From assembly GCA_039588915.1 (NCBI GenBank), contig JBDGYV010000001.1, positions 1 to 64,000 on the forward strand: a DNA stretch of 64,000 nucleotides, read 5' to 3'. The notes under the pieces were generated by a model. That model ran no database searches. It was given only the letters and a program-made list of their open reading frames with translations, and was not told the DNA's origin. Shown in pieces: positions 52,395-61,410 of this stretch (position 1 is its first letter; each line of letters begins with the position of its first letter). This DNA comes from CAMYLR01 sp039588915 (GTDB lineage Bacteria > Gemmatimonadota > Gemmatimonadetes > JACCXV01 > JAHWKZ01). A program made the translations under genes and the position numbers.

Positions 52395-52749
52395 TCGAGT
52401 CGGCCCGACGCTTAAGCCTCGCGCCAACGGCTTGGTCCGGCAGGCACGCCGCGCGGGCCGGATCGTGATCGGGGTGCAACAAACCCGGGCTGCGGCCCGG
52501 GCGGGACGCGCTGCGGCGACACTAGTGGCTGACGATTTGGGTCCTCGGCGGCGCGAGATACTCCTCGATGGCCTGAACCAAGCCGGCGTGACTGTGTACG
52601 ACGGCTGGAACAAGGACGAGTTGGGTGAAATCGCTGGCCGCGTGGCAGTCGCCGCGCTGACGATCACGGATCATCACATCGCCAACGGACTGTCTGGAAT
52701 CGTTGCTTCGGAGAAACCGGATCCACAAAAGGAGCCTGGACGTGGCTAA
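52378..52749 (+). CDS. L7Ae-type ribosome-associated protein (YlxQ-like)
   Basis: 123-aa protein with an L7Ae/L30e fold: ANGLVRQARRAGRIVIGVQQ, AATLVADDLGPRRREILL and WNKDELGEIAGRVAVAALTI. Such proteins, found between nusA and infB in many bacteria, are thought to bind RNA kink-turns. ATG 52378 overlaps the nusA end by 17 bases, and the stop overlaps the infB start by eight. The usual YlxR gene between nusA and this one is absent here. Confidence 0.8.
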   Translation: MRSTVDRVGPTLKPRANGLVRQARRAGRIVIGVQQTRAAARAGRAAATLVADDLGPRRREILLDGLNQAGVTVYDGWNKDELGEIAGRVAVAALTITDHHIANGLSGIVASEKPDPQKEPGRG

Positions 52750-54973
52750 GGTTCGAATCTATGAGGTTGCCCGGCGCTTCAACGTGTCGAGCGAAGCCAT
52801 GGTGAACCTTCTCAAAGAGATGAAGGTTCCGGTGAAGAACCATATGTCCTCGATCGACGATGAGACGATTGCTCAGGTCGCGGCCAAGTTCGAGGCCGAG
52901 AAGGAAGCCGTAAAACAGGCCGAAGGGGAAAAGAAGAGAAAGCTCGACGAAGCCAAGCGGAAGCGTCGCGCGAAGAAGGATGAAGTCAAGCCTCAGGTAA
53001 AAACGGTTGAAGCAGGAACCGCAGAACTGGGTGTTGCCAGCGCAGGCCAACCCCCGCAGGGGCCCCGTCGTCGTCGTCGCCGCCGTAGGCGTCGGAAGGT
53101 GGACCAGGCAGCGGTGGAGCAAAACATCCGCCAAACGATGGCCAAGATGGAAGGCCGAACGCGGCGACGTAAGCGAGTCCATCGCGCGGAGCGAGAAACC
53201 GTCGCAGCTGAACCTGAGAACCTGGTGAAGGTCACCGAGTTCGTATCGGTTGCCGAGTTGGCCGATCTGATCAGCGTTCCAGCCACCAAGATCATCGCTA
53301 CCTGTATGGAGCTCGGGCTCATGGTGACCGTGAATCAGCGCCTCGACTTTGACACGATAAGCCTGATCTGCGAGGAGTTCGGTTATGCCGCGCAGAGGCA
53401 GGAAGCGTTCGTAGTAAGTGAACCGGAAGATGTCGAGGAAATCGAGGCGGATCTCACACCAAGGCCACCCGTGATCACCGTGATGGGACACGTCGACCAC
53501 GGAAAGACATCACTGCTCGATCACATTCGCAAGACGAATGTGATCGCCGGTGAATCGGGCGGAATTACCCAGCACATTGGTGCCTACGAGGTCGCTTTGA
53601 GCGATGGTCGCCACGTTACGTTCATCGATACGCCGGGCCACGAGGCGTTTACAGCGATGCGTGCCAGGGGCGCCCAGACGACGGATATCGTGATCCTGGT
53701 GGTTGCCGCCGACGACAGCGTAATGCCGCAGACCGTGGAGGCGATCGATCACGCGCGTGCCGCCGGTGTCCCCATCATGGTCGCCATCAACAAGATCGAT
53801 CTACCGGAGGCCCAGATCGACAAGGTCAAGCAAGAGCTCACGAACCACGGTGTCGTCATCGAGGAGTTTGGTGGAGACGTGTTGGCGACCGAAGTCAGCG
53901 CCAAGACCGGGCAAGGGGTCGAAGAATTGCTTGAGAAAGTGGTGCTGCAGGCCGAGTTGCTGGATCTGAAGGCGAACGCGGATCGATCGGCCCGTGGCGT
54001 GGTGATCGAGGCGGAGCTGGATCGCGGCATGGGGCCGTTGGCGACGATCCTCGTGACGACCGGAACGCTCAAGCTCGGTGACTCGTTCATCTGTGGCCTG
54101 TTCGACGGCAAGGTTCGCGCGCTGTTGGACGAGCGAAGCAACAACGTTTCCGAGGCTGGGCCGTCGACGCCGATCCGTGTGCTGGGGCTTGGTGGTGTAC
54201 CCGAGGCGGGTGACACCTTCGCGGTGCTGGATGGCGACCGACAAACACGTGAGATAGCTCAGAAACGACAGCGGCTCCAGCGCGAGCAAGGGTTCCGTCG
54301 AACCAAGGAACCGACTACTCTGGAGGAGCTGTACGAACAGGTGCAAGCGGGGCGCATCGAACGCCTCAATGTGATCCTCAAGGGTGACGTTGGGGGTTCA
54401 GTTGAGGCACTCGCGGACGAGTTGACGAAGCTATCGACGGAAGAAGTGCAGGTGACGGTGATTCACCGCGGCGTGGGCGCGATCTCCGAGAACGACGTTG
54501 TCCTGGCTGCGGCGTCGAATGCCATCATCATCGGGTTCCACGTGCGACCCGATGCTCGGGCCCGTGCAACCGCCGAGAGAGAGGGCGTCGATATCCGTCA
54601 CTATCGCGTCATCTACGAGGTGGCTGAAGATGTTCGCAAGGCGATGGAGGGTCTCTTGGCACCTGAGGAGCGAGAGGTGGTACTCGGCTCGGCGGAGGTG
54701 CGGAAGATCTTCAAGGTTGGTCGGTTGGGTACTATCGCTGGGTGTCAGGTAGCCGACGGGGTGATCCCCCGAGCCGCTCGAGTGCGTGTCGTGCGTGATG
54801 GCGTCGAGGTTTACGAAGGCGCCATCGCTTCACTCAAGCGGTTCAAGGATGACGTTCGCGAAGTACGCGAGGGCTTCGAGTGCGGGATCAACGTCGAGGG
54901 CTTCAATGATGTCAAAGTCGGTGACGTCATTGAGGCGTACAAGATCGAGGAAGTGCAGCGCACGCTGGCCTAG
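52742..54973 (+). CDS. infB: Translation initiation factor IF-2
   Basis: 743-aa GTPase placing initiator tRNA on the ribosome. N-terminal IF2_N-like helix (VRIYEVARRFNVSSEAMVNLL), a basic helical region with ten consecutive arginines near residue 110, a second IF2_N-like domain (VTEFVSVAELADLISVP), then the G domain: GHVDHGKTSLLDH, DTPGHEAFTAMRARGA and NKIDLPEA, and C-terminal domains to VGDVIEAYKIEE. The N-terminal half resembles Bacteroidota IF-2. GTG 52742 has AAGGAG eight bases upstream. Confidence 0.95.
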   Translation: MAKVRIYEVARRFNVSSEAMVNLLKEMKVPVKNHMSSIDDETIAQVAAKFEAEKEAVKQAEGEKKRKLDEAKRKRRAKKDEVKPQVKTVEAGTAELGVASAGQPPQGPRRRRRRRRRRKVDQAAVEQNIRQTMAKMEGRTRRRKRVHRAERETVAAEPENLVKVTEFVSVAELADLISVPATKIIATCMELGLMVTVNQRLDFDTISLICEEFGYAAQRQEAFVVSEPEDVEEIEADLTPRPPVITVMGHVDHGKTSLLDHIRKTNVIAGESGGITQHIGAYEVALSDGRHVTFIDTPGHEAFTAMRARGAQTTDIVILVVAADDSVMPQTVEAIDHARAAGVPIMVAINKIDLPEAQIDKVKQELTNHGVVIEEFGGDVLATEVSAKTGQGVEELLEKVVLQAELLDLKANADRSARGVVIEAELDRGMGPLATILVTTGTLKLGDSFICGLFDGKVRALLDERSNNVSEAGPSTPIRVLGLGGVPEAGDTFAVLDGDRQTREIAQKRQRLQREQGFRRTKEPTTLEELYEQVQAGRIERLNVILKGDVGGSVEALADELTKLSTEEVQVTVIHRGVGAISENDVVLAAASNAIIIGFHVRPDARARATAEREGVDIRHYRVIYEVAEDVRKAMEGLLAPEEREVVLGSAEVRKIFKVGRLGTIAGCQVADGVIPRAARVRVVRDGVEVYEGAIASLKRFKDDVREVREGFECGINVEGFNDVKVGDVIEAYKIEEVQRTLA

Positions 54974-54985
54974 GGTTGGCGCGCC

Positions 54986-55270
54986 ATGACGATCGTCGGC
55001 CTCCGCACTTTCGACGTTCATATCCACGGATCACAATCGCTCAAGGAGAAACGATTCGTCCTGAGAAGTGTCAAGGATCGGATCTCCAATCGCTTTAACG
55101 TTTCGATCGCCGAGACTGGGCATCTCGAGAAGTGGCAGCGAACCGAGCTCGCGGTTGCGGTGGTGAGCGGTCAGCGACGAAACGTCGAGAAGACTCTAGA
55201 CGCGATCCTCGATTTTCTCGACGGGGAATCAGAGCTTCGCGTCATTGATACCTGCACCGAGATCTACTGA
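54986..55270 (+). CDS. DUF503 family protein (YlxP-like)
   Basis: 94-aa protein of the DUF503 family, usually encoded between infB and rbfA as here. Typical sequence: GSQSLKEKRFVLRSVKDRI and NVSIAETGHLEKWQRTELAVAVV. Its function is unknown; position in this cluster suggests a link to ribosome or translation-initiation biogenesis. Confidence 0.88.
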   Translation: MTIVGLRTFDVHIHGSQSLKEKRFVLRSVKDRISNRFNVSIAETGHLEKWQRTELAVAVVSGQRRNVEKTLDAILDFLDGESELRVIDTCTEIY

Positions 55271-55296
55271 CGCGATCGTGGTGCGAAGCGGGGCAC

Positions 55297-56574
55297 ATGG
55301 CCCACGGATACCGACGTAAACGCCGAGTTGATGAACTCCTCAAGCAGGAGATCGCCGGGGTCTTGAGCGTGAAGCTCAAGGATCCGCGGATCGGGTTCGC
55401 CACTGTGATGGCTGTAAGGAGCGCGCCTGACTTGAGAACTGCGCGGGTATATGTCAGCGTGCTAGGTGATGAAGAGGAAAAGCAAGCCACGTTAAAAGTC
55501 TTGCGCGGGGCGGCTGGATTCGTTCGCTCGCGGGTGGGTGACGTGGTGACGCTGAAGTACCTACCGGAGCTGCATTTCGAGCTTGATCGAACACTGGAGA
55601 AGGCGGCCAGAATCGAGACCATCCTCGGAGGTTTTGATCCGGGCGACTCGGAGGCTGGTGCTGGCAGTGCGACCGAACCCGCAGGCATTCTATTGCTCGA
55701 CAAGCCGGTCGGTCCAACCAGTCACGACGCGGTTCAGGTCGTTCGGCGGGCGATAGGAACACGTCGCGTGGGCCACTTCGGCACGCTGGATCCGTTTGCG
55801 ACCGGCTTGCTGGTCTGTGGTGTCGGCCCAGCTACTCGATTGGCGCCGTTCTGCAGCGGGCACAATAAGACATATGAGGTCACCGTTCGACTCGGCTGGC
55901 GCAGCACAACCGATGACCCCGAAGGCGAGCTATCGGCAACCGAGAGGGTGATTGAGCCCACGGCGGAGGAGATCGACGAGGTGTGCCGCGCGTGGACGGG
56001 ACGCGTGGCGCAGACGCCACCGAGTTATTCCGCCAAGCACATCAGCGGGAAGCGGGCCTACGAGCGTGCGCGAGCCGGTGAGACGGTTACGCTACCCGAC
56101 GTCGAAGTGACGATTGATAGCGTGACGATCGAGCGGTACGCCTTCCCGGAGTTGGCGCTCATCGTGGCGTGCGGCGGCGGTACCTACATGCGCGCGCTGG
56201 CACGTGATATCGGTGAGACCCTCGGAACTGGCGGGTACTGCGCGGCGCTCAGGCGAACCCGATCGGGACCGTTCGCTGTTGAGACCGCCATCGGCTGGGA
56301 CGCCTTGGCCGAGCCCGACCTCGTGCGTGACGCGATCCAACCCACGGCAACGGCCGTCGTGGAACTCCCGGTCATCCAGCTAAGTGACGCTCAGCGGATG
56401 GCGGTTGCACACGGTCAGAAGATCGAGAATCTCGATTCGTGCGGACAGGAAGAGGGTTGGGTCCAACTTCATGGACCGAGCGGGTTTGTCGGATTAGGAG
56501 AGTTTCACCACGAGCCGCATGGATGGCAGCTCTTGCCGCGCCGGATTCTGTACCCCGAGGGGGAGGGTCGCTGA
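55297..56574 (+). CDS. Fusion of ribosome-binding factor A and tRNA pseudouridine-55 synthase
   Basis: One 425-aa frame encodes two normally separate proteins. Residues ~1-110 are RbfA (RRKRRVDELLKQEIAGVLS, VYVSVLGDEEEKQATLKVL, LPELHFELDRTLEKAARI), a KH-like 30S maturation factor. After a linker (~112-127) residues ~128-425 are TruB: GILLLDKPVGPTSHDAVQ, catalytic Asp in GHFGTLDPFATGLL (D165), TPPSYSAKHISGKRAYERAR and GTYMRALARDIG. No in-frame ATG or GTG lies between the two cores, so TruB cannot start on its own here unless from a TTG inside its first strand. Elsewhere the genes are merely adjacent. Confidence 0.9.
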   Translation: MAHGYRRKRRVDELLKQEIAGVLSVKLKDPRIGFATVMAVRSAPDLRTARVYVSVLGDEEEKQATLKVLRGAAGFVRSRVGDVVTLKYLPELHFELDRTLEKAARIETILGGFDPGDSEAGAGSATEPAGILLLDKPVGPTSHDAVQVVRRAIGTRRVGHFGTLDPFATGLLVCGVGPATRLAPFCSGHNKTYEVTVRLGWRSTTDDPEGELSATERVIEPTAEEIDEVCRAWTGRVAQTPPSYSAKHISGKRAYERARAGETVTLPDVEVTIDSVTIERYAFPELALIVACGGGTYMRALARDIGETLGTGGYCAALRRTRSGPFAVETAIGWDALAEPDLVRDAIQPTATAVVELPVIQLSDAQRMAVAHGQKIENLDSCGQEEGWVQLHGPSGFVGLGEFHHEPHGWQLLPRRILYPEGEGR

Positions 56575-56576
56575 AG

Positions 56577-57503
56577 TTGGCTGCGGGTTTGCCGGGTTCA
56601 CGGCGCACCACCATAACAGTTGGGACCTTTGACGGCGTCCATCGTGGTCATCAGGCCGTCCTGAGAGAGATCGTGCGTCGTGCCCGCGCCGCTGATCGCG
56701 AGAGCGTCCTAGTGACCTTTGAACCTCACCCGCTCCGGATTGTGGCGCCGGAGCGAGCGCCGTGCTTGCTGACGACACCGATCGAGCGCCGGCTTTTGTG
56801 GGCACAGTTCGAACTCGACTACGTGGTCGTGGTGCCGTTTGACGAACGATTGCGCCAACTGGCCCCCGAGGCGTTTGTACGTGACGTTCTCGTGCGACAG
56901 CTCAGGCTGGGTGAGCTGGTAATCGGCTACGATCACGGCTTCGGTAAGGATCGTGCGGGCGATGTCGAGACGTTGCGTCGTCTGGGTATAGAGGAAGAGT
57001 TCTCGGTTGATGTTGTAGGGCCGGTCACAGCCGGCGAGCAAACGGTCTCTAGCACCAAGATCCGAGATGCGATTGCGGGTGGTGATCTTGCGATCGCGGC
57101 AGCCGGTCTCGGACGACCCTACTCGGCCTACGGGCGGGTGGTGCGTGGCGCGGGTCGTGGCCGGTCGCTGGGGTTTGCGACGGCCAATCTCGAACTGAGT
57201 CTCAATAAGTGCTTGCCCCCGGAGGGCGTGTACGCGGTACTAGCCGAGATCGATGGAGAGCATCATGGGGCAATGGCTAACCTCGGCCCGCGACCGACGT
57301 TTGAAGAGGGGCCTGGCGGACTCGAAGCGCACGTCCTGGATTGGTCGGGCGAACCCCTCTATGGGGCTCTTGTGGGCATCGAGTTTGTCCGCCGGCTGCG
57401 GCCGATCAAGCGCTTTGACGGTCCCGAGGAACTGTCAGCGCAGCTAGGTCGTGACCGGGTGGCGGCGCGGACGGCTCTGGCTGATCCCCTGGAGGTGGCG
57501 TAA
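56577..57503 (+). CDS. ribF: Bifunctional riboflavin kinase / FAD synthetase
   Basis: 308-aa enzyme making FMN and FAD. The N-terminal nucleotidyltransferase has VGTFDGVHRGHQAVL and FEPHPLRIV; VVSSTKIRDAIAGGDL bridges to the C-terminal riboflavin kinase domain (RPYSAYGRVVRGAGRGRSLG, FATANLEL, GVYAVLAEIDG, NLGPRPTFEE). TTG 56577, two bases after the truB stop and 8-10 bases after GGGAGGG, is the best start; earlier in-frame starts lie inside truB. Confidence 0.92.
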   Translation: MAAGLPGSRRTTITVGTFDGVHRGHQAVLREIVRRARAADRESVLVTFEPHPLRIVAPERAPCLLTTPIERRLLWAQFELDYVVVVPFDERLRQLAPEAFVRDVLVRQLRLGELVIGYDHGFGKDRAGDVETLRRLGIEEEFSVDVVGPVTAGEQTVSSTKIRDAIAGGDLAIAAAGLGRPYSAYGRVVRGAGRGRSLGFATANLELSLNKCLPPEGVYAVLAEIDGEHHGAMANLGPRPTFEEGPGGLEAHVLDWSGEPLYGALVGIEFVRRLRPIKRFDGPEELSAQLGRDRVAARTALADPLEVA

Positions 57504-57589
57504 TGCGTTCTGCTGTAGTATCCTCCACTACTATAGCTTGATGTTTTCAGCACCCACATTCTAGACATTGATCGAGGGACAACGCGTCT

Positions 57590-57859
57590 ATGAGCTTGAG
57601 TTCTTCGCAGAAGAGCGAGGTCATCGAGGGTTTCCGGGAGCACGAGACGGATACCGGTTCGAGTAGAGTGCAGATCGCCGTCCTCACCCGGCGAATCAAC
57701 GAACTTACCGATCATTTCCGCCAGCACCCTCACGATCATCACAGCCGTCGCGGTTTGCTCAAGATGGTGGGCAGACGGCGACGACTGCTCGACTATTTGA
57801 AGCGCACCGATGTTGAGCAGTACCGACAGATTCTGGAGGAGTTGAACCTCCGGAAGTAG
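57590..57859 (+). CDS. rpsO: 30S ribosomal protein S15
   Basis: 89-aa primary 16S-rRNA-binding protein. Full family match: VIEGFREHETDTGSSRVQIAVLT-type N-terminus (EHETDTGSSRVQIAVL), INELTDHFRQHPHDHHSRRG, and LLKMVGRRRRLLDYLKR. ATG preceded by GAGGGA. The 86-base gap after ribF holds a small inverted repeat (GTAGT-N7-ACTAC, 57514-57530), possibly part of an S15 feedback leader, and no firm promoter. Confidence 0.97.
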   Translation: MSLSSSQKSEVIEGFREHETDTGSSRVQIAVLTRRINELTDHFRQHPHDHHSRRGLLKMVGRRRRLLDYLKRTDVEQYRQILEELNLRK

Positions 57860-57903
57860 TGCGTCGATCGGCTCGTTTGATCGGGTCGACCGATTCGTTT
57901 GCG

Positions 57904-57921
57904 CCCGCGACGGGGCGCGGG
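57904..57921 (+). other. GC-rich hairpin after rpsO
   Basis: CCCGCG and CGCGGG form a six-base-pair stem with a six-base loop, 44 bases after the rpsO stop. No T-run follows, so it is not a typical intrinsic terminator. It could be a processing or mRNA-stabilising hairpin in the 235-base rpsO-pnp gap. Confidence 0.4.
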
Positions 57922-58025
57922 AAGAGCGGCGTTCGGCGTGAGATGTACGCGGTACGATGATCGACTCGTACCCCGCATATCTTACGGCGAAACGTGCCGC
58001 ACCTTCTTCCGCCTTCCGCCTGACG

Positions 58026-58042
58026 GGCGTCCACAGGACGCC
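58026..58042 (+). other. Hairpin in the pnp leader
   Basis: GGCGTCC and GGACGCC form a perfect seven-base-pair stem closed by a three-base loop (ACA), 53 bases upstream of the pnp ATG. In E. coli a leader hairpin in this position is cut by RNase III and lets PNPase repress itself; the same role here is inference. The rest of the 235-base gap shows no open reading frame that looks real. Confidence 0.45.
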
Positions 58043-58094
58043 GGGCAGCGGCTGACGCTGAAACCCGGCTTGTAACCGTCAGGAGAAAAAGAGA

Positions 58095-60284
58095 ATGGCA
58101 ACAACCAAGAAGACGCTCGATATCGGCGGCGTGCCGATGACGATCGAGACCGGCAAGGTCGCTCGGCTAGCAGGTGGAGCGGTCATGGTCGGCTATGGCG
58201 AGACGATGGTGCTGTGCACGGCCACGGCCAGCCCCAAGGCCGACTTCGGTCGGGGTTGGTTCCCGCTGTTTGTGGAGTATCGAGAGAAGATGTACGCCGC
58301 GGGGAAGATCCCTGGTGGTTTTTTCAAGCGCGAGGGTCGCCCAGGCGAGAAGGAAACACTATCTGCCAGGCAGATCGATCGACCCTGCCGACCGTTGTTC
58401 CCGAAGGGTTACATGCACGAAACGCAGTTGGTGTGCCAGGTGCTCTCGTACGACAGCGAGAACGACCCTGACGTCTTGGGGATCGTGGGCGCCGGAGCGG
58501 CGCTATCGATCAGCGGTATTCCGTTCGAGGGACCCGTGGCCGGCGTCCGAGTCGGGTTGGTCGATGGGGAGTACGTAATCAACCCCACCTTTGAACAACT
58601 GGAAGACAGCACTATCGACGTTGTGGTGGCTGGCACTGCCGATTCGGTATCGATGGTCGAGGGATCGGCGCTAGAGGCATCCGAAGCCGATCTGCTGGGC
58701 GCGGTTCGTTCCGGGCACGAGGCGATCATCAAGATCTGCGAGACGATCGAAGAGCTAAAGCGTGAGGTCGGCCGGCCGGAGATGTCGTGGTCGCCCCCTG
58801 ACACGGATACCGAACTCGCAAGCAAGGTCAGCCAGCAGGCGCGTCCGGGTGTCGAAAACGCGATGAAGATCGCGGACAAGGAGGAGCGAAACGAGGCCCT
58901 CGAAGCGGTCCGCGATTCGATCGCCGCGACGATGGCCGACGAGCTCGGCGACGATTACGCGGCCGTCGAGAGTCAAATCCGGCGTGCGGTTGACGAGGTC
59001 GAGTCGAACGCCATGCGCGGGGAGATCCTGAAGGCGGGTCAACGCTCAGATGGTCGCGGCCCGACCGACATTCGCCCGATTGAAATCGAAGTGGGGGTGT
59101 TGCCTCGAACCCACGGCTCAGCCCTCTTCACTCGCGGGAATACGCAGTCGATGGGCGTGGTCACGCTGGGAACGCGGCAGGATCAACAGATGATCGACGA
59201 TCTCGATCCGAAGTGGGACAAGACGTTCCTGTTGCACTACAACTTCCCACCGTTCTCGGTCGGTGAAGTGGGACGTTTCGGCGGCACTGGCCGGCGCGAA
59301 ATCGGCCATGGAGCGCTGGCCGAGCGATCGTTGCGCACTCTGCTTCCGGACCACGAGAAGTTCCCCTACACGATTCGAATTGTGTCTGACATCCTCGAGT
59401 CCAACGGCTCGTCATCGATGGCGTCGGTGTGCTCGGGTTCGCTGTCTCTCATGGACGCCGGCGTACCAATCAGCAAGGCGTGCGCTGGCATCGCCATGGG
59501 GCTGATCAAGGAAGACGCTGAAGTGGTTGTCTTGTCGGACATCCTCGGGATTGAGGACCACCTGGGCGACATGGATTTCAAGGTCGCCGGAACTCGCGAC
59601 GGGATCACCGGCTTCCAGATGGACATCAAGATCAAGGGTGTCTCATTCGAAGTCCTCGAGCGCGCCTTGGCGCAAGCCCGCGACGGGAGATTGCACATTC
59701 TTGAACTGATGGAACAGGCGATTGCTGGGCCCAGGGAGTCGATCAGCAAACACGCCCCACGGATTATTACGATCGTGGTGCCGAAGAAGAAGATCCGGGA
59801 TATCATCGGCAGCGGCGGCAAGGTGATCCGTGGACTTCAGGAGGAAACGGGTGCCAAGATCGACATCGACGACGACGGCGTCGTCACGATCGCTTCGATC
59901 GACGGGGCGGGGGGAGAAGAGGCCCTCAGCCGAATTGAGCAGATCATCGAGGAACCCGAGATTGGGAGGATCTACGAAGGACCGGTTAAGAGCATCACGA
60001 CGTTTGGCGCGTTTGTCGAGATTCTACCGGGTCGTGACGGACTGGTTCACATCTCGGAGCTGGAGCATCGTCGCGTAGAGCGCGTGGAGGACGTTACGTC
60101 GGAGGGCGACATGATGCGCGTCAAGTTGATCGGGATCGACAATCAGGGTCGGGTGAAGCTCTCCCGCAAGGCGCTGCTCGAAAAGCCAGAGGGAGGCGAT
60201 GGCGGTCAGCAGAACGGAGGCCAGCGAGAGGACGATCAGGAGCGGTCTGGACGCGGAAGCCGCGGCGGGCGCCGTCGGGCCTGA
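58095..60284 (+). CDS. pnp: Polyribonucleotide nucleotidyltransferase (PNPase)
   Basis: 729-aa phosphorolytic 3'-exoribonuclease of the degradosome. Two RNase PH domains (residues ~1-145 and ~310-545) flank a helical domain; FFKREGRPGEKETLSARQIDRPCRPLFP and the catalytic region DHLGDMDFKVAGTRDGITGF are present. KH domain (IRDIIGSGGKVIRGLQEETGA, ~565) and S1 domain (GPVKSITTFGAFVEILPG, ~630) follow, then an Arg/Gly-rich tail. AGGAG precedes the ATG. Confidence 0.97.
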   Translation: MATTKKTLDIGGVPMTIETGKVARLAGGAVMVGYGETMVLCTATASPKADFGRGWFPLFVEYREKMYAAGKIPGGFFKREGRPGEKETLSARQIDRPCRPLFPKGYMHETQLVCQVLSYDSENDPDVLGIVGAGAALSISGIPFEGPVAGVRVGLVDGEYVINPTFEQLEDSTIDVVVAGTADSVSMVEGSALEASEADLLGAVRSGHEAIIKICETIEELKREVGRPEMSWSPPDTDTELASKVSQQARPGVENAMKIADKEERNEALEAVRDSIAATMADELGDDYAAVESQIRRAVDEVESNAMRGEILKAGQRSDGRGPTDIRPIEIEVGVLPRTHGSALFTRGNTQSMGVVTLGTRQDQQMIDDLDPKWDKTFLLHYNFPPFSVGEVGRFGGTGRREIGHGALAERSLRTLLPDHEKFPYTIRIVSDILESNGSSSMASVCSGSLSLMDAGVPISKACAGIAMGLIKEDAEVVVLSDILGIEDHLGDMDFKVAGTRDGITGFQMDIKIKGVSFEVLERALAQARDGRLHILELMEQAIAGPRESISKHAPRIITIVVPKKKIRDIIGSGGKVIRGLQEETGAKIDIDDDGVVTIASIDGAGGEEALSRIEQIIEEPEIGRIYEGPVKSITTFGAFVEILPGRDGLVHISELEHRRVERVEDVTSEGDMMRVKLIGIDNQGRVKLSRKALLEKPEGGDGGQQNGGQREDDQERSGRGSRGGRRRA

Positions 60285-60294
60285 GAAGCGACGC

Positions 60295-61410
60295 ATGCGG
60301 ATCGGCGTGCCGCGAGAGATCAAGGCTAACGAGAACCGAATCGCGCTGCGTCCGGTGGGCGCCGAAGTGCTCAGTCGAGACGGTCACGAAGTGTGGCTCG
60401 AGCGCGGCGCGGGAGAGGGCTCGGGCTTCGACGATGAAGCCTACGAGGTGGCCGGTGCGCGGTTGGTGGATGGGCCGCAGGAGCTGTTCGCCGAGTGCGA
60501 GATGATCCTCAAGGTCAAGGAACCGTTGGCAGCCGAGATCGACTTGATTAGGGAAGGTCAAGTCGTGTTTACCTTTTTCCATTTCGCTGCCTCGCGGGAA
60601 CTCACCGAGGGGTTGATCGAGACCGGTTCGGTAGCGCTGGCGTACGAGACCGTAGAGGAAGCCGACGGCTCGCTCCCACTGCTGGTTCCGATGAGCGAGG
60701 TCGCGGGGCGGATGGCGATCCAGGAAGGTGCCAAGTACCTGGAGAAGCTGATGGGGGGACGTGGGATTCTGTTGGGTGGCGTTCCGGGTACTCCACCAGC
60801 CGAAGTCGTCATCTTTGGCGGAGGGGTGGTCGGCACCAACGCCGCCAAGATGGCGGCCGGGCTCGGCGCGCGGGTGACGATCCTCGATATTTCTCTCGAT
60901 CGGCTGCGGTACCTCGAGGATGTGATGCCGGCCAACGTTGACTGCCTTTTTTCAGACGTGCACACTATTCGCGAGATGCTTTGCCGCGCCGATCTGTTGG
61001 TCGGTGCCGTCTTGCTGCCGGGTGCCAAGGCTCCCAACTTGGTGATGCGTGAGGACCTGCGTCATATGAAGCCAGGTGCGGTGATTGTGGACGTCGCGGT
61101 GGACCAGGGTGGTTGCATCGAGACCTGCCGGCCGACAACACACGAGGACCCGGTCTTTGTTGTCGACGGTGTAGTTCATTACTGTGTAGCGAACATGCCG
61201 GGAGCGGTACCGAGGACATCGACGATCGCCCTGACGAATGCCACCCTTCCTTATGCGCGGCGATTGGCTCATCAAGGCTGGCAGGCGGCGTGTCGTGACA
61301 GCGATCCTCTTCGCCTGGGGCTCAACGTAGTTGCGGGTGAGGTCACATATCCGGGCGTCGCGGAAGCGTTTGACCTCCCGTACCGGGAACCCGAAGAGGT
61401 GCTTCAGTGA
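60295..61410 (+). CDS. ald: Alanine dehydrogenase
   Basis: 371-aa NAD-dependent enzyme interconverting L-alanine and pyruvate plus ammonia. MRIGVPREIKANENRIALRP start, substrate lysine in LKVKEPL, catalytic His in FTFFHFAASREL, NAD loop VVIFGGGVVGTNAAKMAAGLGA and VDVAVDQGGCIET are all intact. ATG 60295 is the conserved start; the frame runs 32 codons further upstream inside pnp. Stop overlaps dut. Confidence 0.95.
   Translation: MRIGVPREIKANENRIALRPVGAEVLSRDGHEVWLERGAGEGSGFDDEAYEVAGARLVDGPQELFAECEMILKVKEPLAAEIDLIREGQVVFTFFHFAASRELTEGLIETGSVALAYETVEEADGSLPLLVPMSEVAGRMAIQEGAKYLEKLMGGRGILLGGVPGTPPAEVVIFGGGVVGTNAAKMAAGLGARVTILDISLDRLRYLEDVMPANVDCLFSDVHTIREMLCRADLLVGAVLLPGAKAPNLVMREDLRHMKPGAVIVDVAVDQGGCIETCRPTTHEDPVFVVDGVVHYCVANMPGAVPRTSTIALTNATLPYARRLAHQGWQAACRDSDPLRLGLNVVAGEVTYPGVAEAFDLPYREPEEVLQ

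Noticed and set aside
53060..53100. CGT/CGC repeat considered as a DNA repeat array
   Set aside because: It is an in-frame arginine run within infB, too short and irregular for a CRISPR or satellite repeat.
57514..57589. Possible promoter (TTGATG with a TCTAGA-like -10) for rpsO
   Set aside because: The -10 match is only three of six; not listed as a feature, though a promoter somewhere in this gap is plausible.
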